A stretch of 64,000 nt of DNA from Stenotrophomonas maltophilia (GCF_025642255.1 NZ_CP106759.1:3561501-3625500); one strand, 5' to 3'; counted from the stretch's first letter, positions 16,470 to 28,877 are shown. The notes: a model not told the origin generated them from the letters alone. Translations and numbers: made by a program.

Positions 16470-17818
16470 AGCGACGCTCGTTCACCTTCCGCCTGTTCCT
16501 GCGCCTGCTGCCGGTGCTGGCGCTGGCTGCCGCGCTGCCCTGGCTGCTGGCCTACTGGCTCGACCACGGCTGGGCGGTGGCCATCGTATCCACGGTGATC
16601 CTGCTTGCCCTGATGTGGTGGGCGCTGCGCCGCGCCACCGCACCGGTCCGCTCGCTGATGCGTGCGTTGTCCGGCACCACCAGCAGCTACCGCGATGGCG
16701 AGTACAACTTCGGCGTTCACTGGGAAGGCAACGACGAACTGGGTGACCTGGTGAAGGCACATCGCGAGCTGGGCGACGTGCTGCGCGAGCAGCGCCAGGG
16801 TCTGGTGCAACGCGAACTGCTGCTGGACACGATGGTGCAGAACACGCCCGTGGCGATGCTGCTGATCGCATCAGGCGGCGATGGCATCGCCCGTGTGGTG
16901 TTCTCCAACCTGGCTGCGCGCAAGCTGCTGCATGGTGGCTGGAAGCTGGAGGGCCAGCGCCTGGAGGAGGTGCTGGAGCAGGTGCCGGTGGAACTGCGCG
17001 ACGCCATCGCCCGCGGCGGCGACAGCCTGTTCGCGGTGCAGGCCGAAGGCGAGGACGGCGACGAGGATGACGAGCAGGTCTACCATCTCTCGCGGCGCGC
17101 GTTCCATCTCAATGGACGGCCCCATGATCTGCTGCTGGTGCGTCTGCTCACCGCCGAGCTGCGCAGGCAGGAGGTCCAGACCTGGAAGAAGGTGATCCGG
17201 GTGATCAGCCACGAGCTGAACAATTCGCTGGCACCGATTGCCTCGCTGGCGCATTCCGGAGGGGAACTGGTCAAGCGTGAGCGGTTCGACCGCCTGCCGG
17301 AGATCTTCACCACCATCGAAGATCGCGCCCGCCACCTGGAGGGATTCATCCGCGGATACGCACGCTTCGCCAAGCTGCCACAGCCCCAGCTGCAGACCGT
17401 GCACTGGGCCCCGTTCCTGTCCAGCCTGCGCCAGCAGATTCCGTTCGGCATGGAGCAGGAGCCGGACGAGGAGATGAGCAGCCGCATCGATATCGCGCAG
17501 TTCGGGCAGGCACTGCTGAACCTGCTGAAGAACGCGCACGAAGCCTGCGCGGAAGCCGATCCGCCCAACGATGACGTGCAGGTGCAGTTGACCCGCCTGC
17601 CCCAGTGGCTGCGTCTGGATGTGCTTGATCGCGGCAAAGGCATGAACGAGCAGGTACTGCAGAATGCGTTGATGCCGTTCTATTCGACCAAGCGCAACGG
17701 CACCGGGCTGGGACTGGCGCTGACCCGGGAGATCGTGGAGGCGCACGGTGGACGGGTGTCGCTGCAGAACCGCAGTGAGGGTGGGTTGTGTGTTTCGATC
17801 CTGCTGCCGGCGGGGTGA
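16466..17818 (+). CDS. Sensor histidine kinase (NtrY-like)
   Basis: A 450-residue kinase with two membrane helices (about 12-31 and 37-54) and almost no periplasmic loop, so it probably senses within the membrane or via the exporter. A HAMP-like region (55-108) and a degenerate PAS region with an acidic insert (EGEDGDEDDE) follow. The H-box is SHELNNSLAP with H249; the catalytic part has LLNLLKNAHEA, DRGKGM and GTGLGLALTREIV. SHELNNSLAP is typical of the NtrY group. It is translationally coupled to the regulator, so the two are a cognate pair. Confidence 0.94.
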   Translation: MKRRSFTFRLFLRLLPVLALAAALPWLLAYWLDHGWAVAIVSTVILLALMWWALRRATAPVRSLMRALSGTTSSYRDGEYNFGVHWEGNDELGDLVKAHRELGDVLREQRQGLVQRELLLDTMVQNTPVAMLLIASGGDGIARVVFSNLAARKLLHGGWKLEGQRLEEVLEQVPVELRDAIARGGDSLFAVQAEGEDGDEDDEQVYHLSRRAFHLNGRPHDLLLVRLLTAELRRQEVQTWKKVIRVISHELNNSLAPIASLAHSGGELVKRERFDRLPEIFTTIEDRARHLEGFIRGYARFAKLPQPQLQTVHWAPFLSSLRQQIPFGMEQEPDEEMSSRIDIAQFGQALLNLLKNAHEACAEADPPNDDVQVQLTRLPQWLRLDVLDRGKGMNEQVLQNALMPFYSTKRNGTGLGLALTREIVEAHGGRVSLQNRSEGGLCVSILLPAG

Positions 17819-17854
17819 GGTGACGCTCCGGGAAGCGGAAGCGGCCGCTCCACT

Positions 17855-17873
17855 CGCCGGGCATGACCCGGCG
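17855..17873. repeat. REP-like palindrome
   Basis: CGCCGGGCATGACCCGGCG is followed by CTGCC, the same arrangement as the repeat at 38003. It fills the short gap between convergent genes. Confidence 0.6.
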
Positions 17874-17912
17874 CTGCCCGACATCATTGGCGAAGGCACC
17901 CCGGAACGACCT

Positions 17913-18464
17913 TCAGCCATCCATCGAAGACAGGACACGCCGCATCGCCACCCGTAGATGCATCGGAAACCCCAATGCGGCTTCCTCCGCCATCACGGCC
18001 TGCAGCCCGTCACCCCATTCCTCCTGCGCAAGCCCCACGAATCCCTCGCCGGCATAGAACGGCGCATTCCACGGCACGTCTGCCAGCGTCGTCAGCACCG
18101 CAGAGCGATAGCCCTGGGTCCCGGCCATTGCCAACGCGTGCCGCAGCAAAGCACGACCATGGCCACGACGCGCATGCGCCGGGTCCACATCCATCTGCAG
18201 CACATGGAATTCGCCGCACAGCCCGCCTGCCAGCAGGTAACCGGCGATGCCGCCGCCGTCGGCGTCATCCACCACCCACAGCTGCCCACGCCGGAGGCCG
18301 TCCCGCAGCGCCTGCAGATCCAGGCCGTGGCCGGCGAACACCGGATAGGCTTCGTGGCCCTTCAGCAGTTCGCCGGCACGCTGTTCGATCGCCGGCAGCA
18401 CGCCGAGCTCGTCGGCATGCGGAATCCGTGGCTCAGGATTTCTTGACCGGCCGCTTCCAGCCAT
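17913..18464 (-). CDS. GNAT family acetyltransferase
   Basis: A GNAT-fold protein of up to 183 residues. The acetyl-CoA site is seen in [24 protein letters not shown] (the R-x-x-G-x-G/A loop), followed by [18 protein letters not shown], which resembles the C-terminal strand motif of RimI-like enzymes. The acceptor is unknown. The start is ambiguous: ATG 18464 overlaps the glmU end by 32 bp and has AGGAA seven bases upstream, while a downstream GTG would trim about 22 non-conserved residues. It is probably co-transcribed with glmU. Confidence 0.8.
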   Translation of the reverse strand: MAGSGRSRNPEPRIPHADELGVLPAIEQRAGELLKGHEAYPVFAGHGLDLQALRDGLRRGQLWVVDDADGGGIAGYLLAGGLCGEFHVLQMDVDPAHARRGHGRALLRHALAMAGTQGYRSAVLTTLADVPWNAPFYAGEGFVGLAQEEWGDGLQAVMAEEAALGFPMHLRVAMRRVLSSMDG

Positions 18465-19800
18465 CGATGGTTTCCTGCCGTGCGCGTGCCAGCGTCAGCT
18501 TGCCGTCCGGCGCGGTGCGGGTGATGACCGAACCGGCGGCGATGGTGGCGCCCTCGCCGATCAGCACCGGCGCCACCAGCGAGCTGTTGGAACCGATGAA
18601 GGCATTGTCGCCGATGGTCGTGGTCGACTTGTTCACGCCGTCGTAGTTGCAGGTGATGGTGCCGGCGCCGATGTTCACCTTGCTGCCGATCACCGCATCG
18701 CCCAGATAGGTCAGGTGGTTGGCCTTGCTGCCCACGCCGAGGGTCACTTTCTTGGTCTCCACGAAGTTGCCTACGTGGACGCCATCGGCGAGCACCGTGC
18801 CCGGGCGCAGCCGGGCGAACGGACCGACGGATGCGGCACCTTCGGTGACCACCCCTTCCAGGTCGCAGTGCGCGCGCACTTCGGTGCCCGGCCCGAGCGT
18901 CACGTCCTTGAGTCGATTGAACGGGCCGATGGTCACGCCATCTCCCAGCACCACCTTGCCCTCGAGAATGACATCGACATCGATGAGCACATCGCTGCCG
19001 ACCGTCACGCTGCCGCGGATATCCAGCCGTGACGGGTCCAGCACGCGCGCGCCCTGCGCGCACAGCGCACGTACTGCGCGGCGCTGCCACGCGCGCTCGA
19101 GCTGCGCCAGCTGCCAGGGATCGTTCGCCCCTTCTGCTTCCTGCACATCGGCCACCAGTGCCATCTCGGCCGGGGTGAACTCACGGGCTGCAAAGGCAAA
19201 TACGTCGGTCAGGTAGTACTCGCCCTGCGCGTTGCTGTTGGACAGCTGCGAGAGCCACCGGCGCAGCGCGGTCGATTCGGCGGTGATGATGCCGGTATTG
19301 ATCGTGCGCACGCGCAGTTGGTCATCGCTGGCGTCCTTCTGTTCGACGATGGCACCGACCCGGCCCTCGGCGTCGCGCAGCACGCGGCCATAACCGGTCG
19401 GGTCATCCACATCGGCCACAAGCACGGCCAGCCGGCCCGGCTGCGCCAGCAGGTCGCGCAGCGTCTGCGCGCGGATCAACGGCACATCGCCGTACAGCAC
19501 CAGCACCTGCGCGGCGTCGGGCACCTGCGGCATCGCCTGCGCGACCGCGTGGCCGGTCCCCAGCTGCCGTGCCTGCTCGGCCCATTGCAGGTCGGTCTGG
19601 TCGGCGAAGTGGCGCCGCACTGCCTCGCCACCATGGCCATACACCACGTGGATCGCAGCGGGGTCCAGCTCGCGGGCGGCAGCGATGACATGCGCGAGCA
19701 TCGGCTGCCCGGCGATCGGCTGCAGCACCTTCGGCAGCACCGACTTCATGCGCTTGCCGGCACCTGCGGCCAGGATGATCACGTGCAGGGGTTGGGTCAT
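18433..19800 (-). CDS. glmU: Bifunctional GlcN-1-P acetyltransferase / GlcNAc-1-P uridyltransferase
   Basis: A 455-residue cytosolic enzyme that acetylates GlcN-1-P and then forms UDP-GlcNAc. The N-terminal pyrophosphorylase has [17 protein letters not shown] (about 10-26), GTGHAV and YGDVPL. The C-terminal left-handed beta-helix has the hexapeptide series and acetyltransferase residues in [25 protein letters not shown] and [11 protein letters not shown]. Length and ends (start [13 protein letters not shown], end GWKRPVKKS) match the family. Placement just downstream of the ATP synthase operon on the same strand is typical of xanthomonads and pseudomonads, although here a divergent GtrA gene intervenes. 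Confidence 0.98.
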   Translation of the reverse strand: MTQPLHVIILAAGAGKRMKSVLPKVLQPIAGQPMLAHVIAAARELDPAAIHVVYGHGGEAVRRHFADQTDLQWAEQARQLGTGHAVAQAMPQVPDAAQVLVLYGDVPLIRAQTLRDLLAQPGRLAVLVADVDDPTGYGRVLRDAEGRVGAIVEQKDASDDQLRVRTINTGIITAESTALRRWLSQLSNSNAQGEYYLTDVFAFAAREFTPAEMALVADVQEAEGANDPWQLAQLERAWQRRAVRALCAQGARVLDPSRLDIRGSVTVGSDVLIDVDVILEGKVVLGDGVTIGPFNRLKDVTLGPGTEVRAHCDLEGVVTEGAASVGPFARLRPGTVLADGVHVGNFVETKKVTLGVGSKANHLTYLGDAVIGSKVNIGAGTITCNYDGVNKSTTTIGDNAFIGSNSSLVAPVLIGEGATIAAGSVITRTAPDGKLTLARARQETIDGWKRPVKKS

Positions 19801-19874
19801 GGGGGGAATCCGTGGTTCGATGACACCGATTCTAGAGCGTGGCCCGTTAACATGGATGCCCCTCCTTCTTCAGC

Positions 19875-20264
19875 ATGCCGATGAGCCTCATCCGCCAGGG
19901 AAGCACCTACCTCGTCATCGGGCTCGTGCAGCTGCTGGTCGACTGGGTGGTCTTCGTGGCGGCCACCGCACTGGGGTTGCCGGTTGCACCGGCCAACGTC
20001 ACGGGCCGGCTGGCGGGGATGCTGCTGGGCTTCTGGCTCAACGGTCGCTACACGTTCGCCGAGCCGGGCACGCACAAGCTGGGCTGGAAGCGCTTTGCGC
20101 GCTTCTGCGCGCTGTGGCTGCTGCTGACGGCGGCCAGCACGCTGCTGGTCAGCCTGGTCGACCAGGCTCTGGGCCTGCGCTACGCGTGGCTGGCCAAGCC
20201 GCTGGTCGAGGGCGGACTGGCGGCGGTGTCGTTCCTGCTGATGCGCCACGTGGTCTACCGCTGA
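19875..20264 (+). CDS. GtrA-like membrane protein
   Basis: A 129-residue integral membrane protein with four helices: about 12-33, 38-55, 75-95 and 105-125. The pattern LVDWVVFVAATALGLPVAPANVTGRLAGMLLGFWLNGRYTF matches the GtrA family, small proteins that help flip lipid-linked sugars across the inner membrane for glycosylation of surface polymers. No glucosyltransferase partner lies beside it. It is oriented against both neighbours. The start could be ATG 19875 or 19881; neither has a strong ribosome site. Confidence 0.85.
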   Translation: MPMSLIRQGSTYLVIGLVQLLVDWVVFVAATALGLPVAPANVTGRLAGMLLGFWLNGRYTFAEPGTHKLGWKRFARFCALWLLLTAASTLLVSLVDQALGLRYAWLAKPLVEGGLAAVSFLLMRHVVYR

Positions 20265-20282
20265 CCGGCGGTGATGGCGCAC

Positions 20283-20312
20283 AAACAAAAACGCCGGCAC
20301 GAGGCCGGCGTT
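20283..20312 (-). terminator. Terminator of the ATP synthase operon
   Basis: On the minus strand ACGCCGGC and GCCGGCGT form an 8-bp stem with a 5-base loop (CTCGT), followed by TTTTGTTTG. It lies 20 bp after the atpC stop and also faces the convergent GtrA gene. Confidence 0.85.
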
Positions 20313-20331
20313 CCTGTGGGTGTGGCGAGCC

Positions 20332-20754
20332 TCAGTGCTTGAGGTTCTTGCGCAGGCGCTCCAGCGCCTGCAACTGGACCACGGCTTCGGCCAGCTTCTG
20401 CTGGGCTTCGGCCACTTCCATGGCTTCACCACGGTTGGCCAGGATGCGCTCGGCTTCTTCCTTGGCCTTGCGGACCGAGGCTTCGTCGATGTCCTGCGCG
20501 CGGATCGCGGTGTCGGCCAGCACGGTCACCACCTGCGGCTGAACCTCCAGGATGCCGCCGGAAATGGCGAAATCCAGCTGCTCGCCGTTCGGCGTGGTCA
20601 CCACCACCTTGCCCGGCTTCAGGCGGGTGATCAGCGGTGCGTGCTTGGGCGCGATGCCCAGTTCGCCCAGCTCACCGGTGGCCACGACCAGGGTCGCTTC
20701 GCCACGGAAGATTTCCTGCTCGGCGCTGACGATGTCGCAACGGATCGTGCTCAT
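20332..20754 (-). CDS. atpC: ATP synthase F1 epsilon subunit
   Basis: A 140-residue subunit of the central stalk. An N-terminal beta-sandwich ([36 protein letters not shown]) is followed by a two-helix C-terminal domain ([17 protein letters not shown] ... [10 protein letters not shown]) that can inhibit ATP hydrolysis. It is the last gene of the operon and is followed by the terminator. The 113-bp gap to atpD is the longest inside the operon and GC-rich; I saw no promoter in it. Confidence 0.97.
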   Translation of the reverse strand: MSTIRCDIVSAEQEIFRGEATLVVATGELGELGIAPKHAPLITRLKPGKVVVTTPNGEQLDFAISGGILEVQPQVVTVLADTAIRAQDIDEASVRKAKEEAERILANRGEAMEVAEAQQKLAEAVVQLQALERLRKNLKH

Positions 20755-20867
20755 GCAAATCTCTTCGCTGTTCGCGGTGGCGCGATGCCACCGTGGAGGT
20801 CCACCGGCCCGGGCGGCTGCCCGGCGCCGGCGTCAGGTGGGGCAGGATCGCTCCCGCCCCTCCCGGA

Positions 20868-23176
<2,309 letters not shown>

Positions 23177-23257
23177 CTCTTGTTTCCCGTGGCGCGGGGC
23201 TGATGCCCCGCGTTGTTCAACGGTGGAACGAGGCCACGCCCCGTTCCCCATGCGCTG

Positions 23258-24805
23258 TTACCAGCTGCCGGTGGTCTTGAAGTCGGCGATGCCCTTCTTG
23301 AAGGCACCTTCGATATCGTTGTCCCAGCCACCGGTGGCGTTGACCTTGTTGATCAGCTCGCCCTGGGTGTTGGCGAAGTGGGCGTGCAGGCCCTCTTCGA
23401 ACGCCAGCAGCTTGTTGACCGGCACGTCGTCGAGGTAACCCTCGTTGACGGCGTAGATCGACAGCGCCTGGTTGGCGATCGACATCGGCGCGTACTGCTT
23501 CTGCTTCATCAGCTCGGTGACGCGCTGGCCACGTTCCAGCTGCTTGCGGGTGGCTTCGTCCAGATCCGAAGCGAACTGCGCGAACGCAGCCAGCTCACGG
23601 TACTGGGCAAGCGAGATGCGGATGCCGCCCGACAGCTTCTTGATGATCTTGGTCTGCGCCGAACCACCGACGCGCGACACCGAGATACCGGCGTTCACGG
23701 CCGGGCGGATGCCGGCGTTGAACAGGTCGGTTTCCAGGAAGATCTGGCCGTCGGTGATCGAGATCACGTTGGTCGGAACGAAGGCGGACACGTCGCCGGC
23801 CTGGGTTTCGATGATCGGCAGCGCGGTCAGCGAACCGGTCTTGCCGGTGACCTTGCCTTCGGTGAACTTCTCGACGTACTCCTCGGACACGCGGGCAGCG
23901 CGTTCCAGCAGGCGCGAGTGCAGGTAGAACACGTCGCCCGGGTAGGCTTCACGGCCCGGCGGGCGCTTCAGCAGCAGCGAGATCTGGCGGTAGGCAACGG
24001 CCTGCTTGGACAGATCGTCGTACACGATCAGCGCGTCTTCGCCGCGGTCCATGAAGTACTCGCCCATGGTGCAGCCCGAGTAGGCGCTGATGTACTGCAT
24101 CGCAGCCGATTCGGACGCGGTGGCGGCCACGACGATGGTGTGGGCCAGGGCGCCGTTCTCTTCCAGCTTGCGCACGATGTTGGCGATGGTCGATGCCTTC
24201 TGGCCGATCGCAACGTACACGCACTTGATGCCGGTGCCCTTCTGGTTGATCACCGCGTCGATCGCCATGGCGGTCTTGCCGGTCTGGCGGTCACCGATGA
24301 TCAGCTCGCGCTGGCCACGGCCGATCGGGATCATCGAGTCGACCGACTTGTAACCGGTCTGCACCGGCTGGTCGACCGACTTGCGCCAGATCACGCCCGG
24401 AGCAACACGCTCCACTGGAGCGGTCACGTCGGTGCCCAGCGGGCCCTTGCCGTCGATCGGCTCGCCGAGCGCGTTGACGACGCGGCCCAGCAGTTCCGGA
24501 CCGACCGGCACTTCCAGGATGCGGCCGGTGGTCTTGGCGACGTCGCCTTCGCGCAGGTGCTCGTAGTCACCCAGGACCACGGCGCCGACCGAGTCGCGCT
24601 CCAGGTTCAGGGCCAGGGCGAAGGTGTTGTTCGGCAGTTCGATCATTTCGCCCTGCATCACGTCGGCCAGACCGAAGATGCGCACGATGCCGTCGGACAC
24701 GCTGGTCACGGTGCCTTCGTTGCGCGATTCCGCGGCCAGCTTGACCTTCTCGATGCGGTTCTTGATCAGTTCGCTGATTTCGGAGGGGTTGAGCGTGGTT
24801 GCCAT
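23258..24805 (-). CDS. atpA: ATP synthase F1 alpha subunit
   Basis: A 515-residue subunit. [13 protein letters not shown] (around residue 170) is the P-loop of the non-catalytic nucleotide site, and [17 protein letters not shown] is the family signature containing the conserved Arg that reaches the catalytic site. The start [15 protein letters not shown] at 24805 has AGGA seven bases upstream; a TTG two codons earlier is less likely. The gene is 44 bp from atpH and 81 bp from atpG. Confidence 0.99.
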   Translation of the reverse strand: MATTLNPSEISELIKNRIEKVKLAAESRNEGTVTSVSDGIVRIFGLADVMQGEMIELPNNTFALALNLERDSVGAVVLGDYEHLREGDVAKTTGRILEVPVGPELLGRVVNALGEPIDGKGPLGTDVTAPVERVAPGVIWRKSVDQPVQTGYKSVDSMIPIGRGQRELIIGDRQTGKTAMAIDAVINQKGTGIKCVYVAIGQKASTIANIVRKLEENGALAHTIVVAATASESAAMQYISAYSGCTMGEYFMDRGEDALIVYDDLSKQAVAYRQISLLLKRPPGREAYPGDVFYLHSRLLERAARVSEEYVEKFTEGKVTGKTGSLTALPIIETQAGDVSAFVPTNVISITDGQIFLETDLFNAGIRPAVNAGISVSRVGGSAQTKIIKKLSGGIRISLAQYRELAAFAQFASDLDEATRKQLERGQRVTELMKQKQYAPMSIANQALSIYAVNEGYLDDVPVNKLLAFEEGLHAHFANTQGELINKVNATGGWDNDIEGAFKKGIADFKTTGSW

Positions 24806-24849
24806 CGTCAAGTCCTAGTGCCGGCAGCGGGGCCGGACGTTAAATGAAT

Positions 24850-25377
24850 TCAGTTAGCGAGCGCGGTCTGCAGGCGGGCCAGCTTGCCCTTCAGCGAACC
24901 ATCGATGACCACGTCGCCGGCGTCGATCACGGCGCCGCCGATCAGCGAGGCATCGACCGCAGTGGTCACATCGACCTCGCGGTTGAAGCGCTTGCGCAGC
25001 GCGACCTTGATCGCGTCCAGCTCACCGGCCGACAGTTCGGCGGCCGAGGTCACGGTGGCCTTGACCACGTGCTCGGCTTCGGCGCGCAGGGCGTCGAACA
25101 TGCCGGAGATCTCCGGCAGCAGCGGCAGACGATGCGATTCGGCCAGGATGGCCAGGAAGCGCGAGAAGCTTTCGCCGTGGGTCGCCGGCGCCAGCAGGGC
25201 GACAGCGTCGTCACGACCGAGCTCCGGGTTGGCGAGCAGGGCCGCCACGCGGGGGTCGGCGGCGACGTGGGCGGAGAACGCCAGGGCGTCCGACCACGGC
25301 GCGAACGCGCCTTCGTCGCGCGCGGTCGCGAACGCGGCGCGGGCGTACGGGCGGGCAAGCGTGAGGGCCTGGCTCAT
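24850..25377 (-). CDS. atpH: ATP synthase F1 delta subunit
   Basis: A 175-residue subunit that joins the peripheral stalk to the top of F1. The N-terminal helical domain opens SQALTLARPYARAAFATA, and the C-terminal signature is VDASLIGGAVIDAGDVVIDGSLKGKLARL. It starts two bases after the atpF stop. Confidence 0.97.
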   Translation of the reverse strand: MSQALTLARPYARAAFATARDEGAFAPWSDALAFSAHVAADPRVAALLANPELGRDDAVALLAPATHGESFSRFLAILAESHRLPLLPEISGMFDALRAEAEHVVKATVTSAAELSAGELDAIKVALRKRFNREVDVTTAVDASLIGGAVIDAGDVVIDGSLKGKLARLQTALAN

Positions 25378-25379
25378 CC

Positions 25380-25850
25380 TTAGATCTCCGAGGCCAGCTC
25401 GTCGAGCAGCGCCTTGTGGGCGTTGGCGTCGATTTCGCGCTTGAGCAGCTTTTCGGCACCGGTCACGGCCAGCGCGGACACCTGCTTACGCAGATCTTCA
25501 CGGGCACGGTTGGCGGCGGCGTCGATCTCAGCCTGGGCCAGTTCCTTCTGACGGGTGGCTTCGGTGATCGCTTCGGTACGGGCTGCGTCGACGATCTGGT
25601 TGGCGCGCGCGTGGGCCTGGTCGATGATCTCGTTGGCCTTGGTGCGGGCTTCCTTCAGCGCTTCGTTGACCTTCTCCTGCGCCTGGGCCAGATCTTTCTG
25701 GCTGCGGTCGGCAGCAGCGAGGCCTTCAGCAATCTTCTGCTGGCGCTCTTCGATCGCGTTCATCAGCGGCGGCCAGATCTTGGTCGCGATGATCCAGATC
25801 AGACCAGCGAAGGCGAGCGCCTGCGCAAGAAGGGTGAAATTGATATTCAT
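25380..25850 (-). CDS. atpF: ATP synthase F0 b subunit
   Basis: A 156-residue peripheral stalk protein. One N-terminal membrane helix (about 6-26, [20 protein letters not shown]) is followed by a long charged coiled coil. ATG 25850 gives [10 protein letters not shown], the standard proteobacterial start; the frame stays open further upstream but that part is the intergenic leader. Confidence 0.97.
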   Translation of the reverse strand: MNINFTLLAQALAFAGLIWIIATKIWPPLMNAIEERQQKIAEGLAAADRSQKDLAQAQEKVNEALKEARTKANEIIDQAHARANQIVDAARTEAITEATRQKELAQAEIDAAANRAREDLRKQVSALAVTGAEKLLKREIDANAHKALLDELASEI

Positions 25851-25956
25851 GGTTAGCTCGATCGCTGGTTTCGGGGTGGACGCGCCGCCGGGGCGGCGCA
25901 TCCGGCCTTCATCCGAAACCGGGTGCATCAGCACCCGGTCGTCTCAAACCGCTGTA

Positions 25957-26286
<330 letters not shown>

Positions 26287-26335
26287 CTAAGGGTGATGAA
26301 ACGGATGAAGGTTGAAACGCGTTGAAGCTTGAAAC

Positions 26336-27136
26336 TCAGTGAGCGTCTTCCGACAGGCTCAGGTACACGATCGACAGCATCATGAAGATGAAGGCCTGCA
26401 GCGGGATCACCAGCAGGTGGAACAGCATCCAGCCGAGGCCGAACGCACCACCGGCAATGGCGCCGAAGAAACCGGCACCACCCAGCACCCAGATCAGCAG
26501 GAACACGATTTCGCCGCCGAACATGTTGCCGAACAGTCGCATCGCCAGGGAGATCGGCTTGCTCAGCCACTCGACGATGTTGAGGATCAGGTTGAACGGC
26601 ATCATCCACTTGCCGAACGGAGCCGTCAGGAACTCCTTGATGAAGCCGCCCAGTCCCTTGGACTTCAGCGCGAAGAACAGCATCAGGAAGAACACGCTGA
26701 TGGCCATGCCCAGGGTGGCATTGACGTCGGCGGTCGGCACCGGCTTCCAGTAATGGATGCCCGCCAGCTCCAGCGGCTTGGCGATGAAGTCGGCCGGGAT
26801 CATCTTGATGAGGTTCATCATCAGGATCCAGAAGAAGATCGTGATGGCGATCGGCGTGACCAGCTTGCTCTTGCCGTGGTAGGTGTCCTTGGCCTGGCGG
26901 TCGACGAACTCCAGGCAGATCTCCACGAAGGCCTGCCACTTGCCCGGCACGCCAGCCGTGGCCTTGCGGGTGCCCAGCCAGAAGGCGACCACGATCACCA
27001 GGCCCATCAGGACCGCGGTGAGGAAGGTATCGACGTGGATATGCCAGAACATCCCGTCGCCGTTGCCGACCGGTGCGGTCAGGTTCTGCAGGTGATGCTG
27101 GATGTAGCTGGTAGGGGTTAGAGCCTCGCCCGCCAT
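26336..27136 (-). CDS. atpB: ATP synthase F0 a subunit
   Basis: A 266-residue membrane stator that forms the two proton half-channels. The essential Arg is R200 in SLAMRLFGNMFGGE; further helices are seen at about 36-56, 93-115, 140-158 and 210-255. WHIHVDTF near residue 31 is the conserved N-terminal segment. It is the second gene of the operon after atpI. Confidence 0.98.
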   Translation of the reverse strand: MAGEALTPTSYIQHHLQNLTAPVGNGDGMFWHIHVDTFLTAVLMGLVIVVAFWLGTRKATAGVPGKWQAFVEICLEFVDRQAKDTYHGKSKLVTPIAITIFFWILMMNLIKMIPADFIAKPLELAGIHYWKPVPTADVNATLGMAISVFFLMLFFALKSKGLGGFIKEFLTAPFGKWMMPFNLILNIVEWLSKPISLAMRLFGNMFGGEIVFLLIWVLGGAGFFGAIAGGAFGLGWMLFHLLVIPLQAFIFMMLSIVYLSLSEDAH

Positions 27137-27166
27137 GTGTCCGGAACCTTAGTTAATTGAATTCTG

Positions 27167-27532
27167 TCAACGCCTGGCCATCGCCAGGACCTGGAACATC
27201 AAGCCGACGGCGATACCGGCCAACAGCGCCAATGCAGGCAGCTTGAAGACCAGGAACCCCACCAGCAGGACGCCGAAAACGACTACCCACTTCGCCACGA
27301 TCGCAATGATCAGCCGTGCCATTGCCGACCCCGCAGCCAGGGCACCCCCGCCCAGCGCCATCCGTGCCGCGACCCAGCCACCGGCCGAGATCGCCACGCC
27401 GGATGCCAGGGCACCGAGCGCGTACTTCGGCCCTACCAGCAGGAAGGCCAGGGCCAGGACAGCCACTGCGGCCAGCGGGTAGACCGCGGCGCGCAGCATC
27501 AGTCGCCGACCCGCTTCAACGGAGTTCAGCAC
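27167..27532 (-). CDS. atpI: ATP synthase assembly protein I
   Basis: A 121-residue membrane protein with four helices and little sequence conservation beyond glycine-rich helix packing (GVAISAGGWVAARMALGG). The call rests mainly on being the first gene of the operon with the right size and topology. AtpI helps assemble the c-ring and may aid Mg uptake. It starts about 65 bp downstream of a clear promoter. Confidence 0.85.
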   Translation of the reverse strand: MLNSVEAGRRLMLRAAVYPLAAVAVLALAFLLVGPKYALGALASGVAISAGGWVAARMALGGGALAAGSAMARLIIAIVAKWVVVFGVLLVGFLVFKLPALALLAGIAVGLMFQVLAMARR

Positions 27533-27602
27533 AGGACGTCCCGCGTGGTTGCAAGTGGAGGGCTGAGGCGGCTACAGCAGGGGGGCCTCATCGAGCCGCC
27601 AA

Positions 27603-27632
27603 ATTATAGCAATGGGACAATTTGCGAGACAA
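27603..27632 (-). promoter_or_regulatory. Sigma-70 promoter of the ATP synthase operon
   Basis: On the minus strand TTGTCT (27632-27627) and a perfect TATAAT (27608-27603) are 18 bp apart. Transcription would start near 27596, about 64 bp before the atpI ATG. Confidence 0.65.
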
Positions 27633-27699
27633 CCGCTGCCTGTTCATCCCGGAAGGGCGCAAGTTGCGGTAACGGTTACATTTTTGCGTGCCGCCCAAG

Positions 27700-27875
27700 G
27701 GACAATGACGTCCACATGATGCTGCGGTGCAGCGCATTGAACTTTGGTCGCACGCCTGGGAACTTTCCGCGACCTTGCCGGTCCGACCTTCCGACCTGCC
27801 TGCAGCAACCTCGTCGACGCTTCGCCCCGCAGGTCCTCGATGGCCCCGAAGCCCGGCTCCGGGGCCATCCTTTTT
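27700..27875 (+). ncRNA. Candidate small RNA upstream of the outer-membrane gene
   Basis: A strong plus-strand terminator at 27839-27875 lies in the space between two divergent genes, with no plus-strand gene before it. Something must be transcribed rightward from within about 27610-27838. No frame here has a ribosome site and no promoter is clear, so the 5' end given is only a guess. It could instead be an attenuator leader for the outer-membrane gene at 27993. Confidence 0.3.
27839..27875 (+). terminator. Orphan rho-independent terminator
   Basis: GATGGCCCCG and CGGGGCCATC make a perfect 10-bp stem with an 11-base loop, followed by CTTTTT. The T-run is on the plus strand only, which gives the direction. 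Confidence 0.8.
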
Positions 27876-27992
27876 CATGGTCGTGACAGCGCTGAACCGT
27901 GCACACGCCATCGACCATACGTTCACGCATGGTGGACGAGTGCGTCCTGCACAGTGGGCTTCATTCTGATGAACCACTGCAAGGACTCTTCG

Positions 27993-28811
27993 ATGCGCTC
28001 CGTCCCCACCCTGCTCGCCCTCTCCCTGCTTGCCGCCGGCGCATCGTTCGCCAGCGCCGCCCATGCCGCCGAAGGCGATGACCGTTTCGCCCTGCGCCTG
28101 GGTGCGATGAACATCGATTCGGACAACACGCTGCGCGGCAACACCACTGTCGCCGGCCAGGACGTCGGTTTCTCGGAAGATTTCAAGCTCGGCGGCAAGG
28201 AATGGGAACCGCGGGTAGACGGCATGTTCCGCCTCAGCGACCGCCAGCGCTTCCTGTTCAACTACTTCAAGTACGACAAGGACCGGCGCGAGACGCTGGG
28301 CCAGGACATCTCCTTCGGCGGCGTCAACGTGCCGGCTGACAGCTTCGTCAAGGCCGAGCTGAAGTACCAGGTGGCCAGCCTGGTCTACGACTACTCCGTT
28401 GTCGACACCGACACCTTCGATCTGGGCCTGCAGCTGGGTGCGGAGTACGCCAAGGTCAGCACCAAGGGCTATGCGGACCTGGGCACCGTGTATGAAGGCC
28501 AGTTCCTGGACGAGAAGACCGACGGTGTGGCACCGGTGGTCGGTGCACGCCTGAGCTTCACCCCGTCCGAGAAGTGGATGATCACCCTGCAGGGTCAGTA
28601 CCTCAACACCCGCTGGGGCAGCTTCGACGACTACAAGGGTGACCTGAGCCGCGCCAATGCCATCGTCGATTACCGCCTGACCAAGAACTTCGGCCTGTTC
28701 GCCGGCTACGACTGGTTCAAGCTGGATGCGGACAAGAAGGGCAGCGACGGCACCATCGGTCTGAAGCAGGAATTCAAGGGCCCGGTGGCCGGCGTCAGCT
28801 TCGTGTTCTGA
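27993..28811 (+). CDS. Outer-membrane beta-barrel protein
   Basis: A 272-residue protein with a signal peptide (about 1-26, ending AAHAAEG) and alternating aromatic/polar strands ending in GVSFVF, the terminal Phe expected for BAM-dependent insertion. It looks like an 8-10-strand barrel; no porin or OmpA motif identifies a substrate. ATG 27993 has AAGGA eight bases upstream and begins a good signal peptide; ATG 27969 is possible. It is monocistronic, between the orphan terminator and its own terminator. Confidence 0.78.
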   Translation: MRSVPTLLALSLLAAGASFASAAHAAEGDDRFALRLGAMNIDSDNTLRGNTTVAGQDVGFSEDFKLGGKEWEPRVDGMFRLSDRQRFLFNYFKYDKDRRETLGQDISFGGVNVPADSFVKAELKYQVASLVYDYSVVDTDTFDLGLQLGAEYAKVSTKGYADLGTVYEGQFLDEKTDGVAPVVGARLSFTPSEKWMITLQGQYLNTRWGSFDDYKGDLSRANAIVDYRLTKNFGLFAGYDWFKLDADKKGSDGTIGLKQEFKGPVAGVSFVF

Positions 28812-28842
28812 TTCCTGCCCCTTCCATCGCACTCTCTCCTGG

Positions 28843-28877
28843 CGCGGCCTCCGGAACATCGGGGGCCGCGTTTTTTT
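28843..28877 (+). terminator. Terminator after the barrel gene
   Basis: CGCGGCC and GGCCGCG flank a 14-base loop and are followed by seven T, 32 bp past the stop. Confidence 0.85.

Noticed and set aside
23213-24847. A 544-codon plus-strand frame
   Set aside because: Antisense to atpA.
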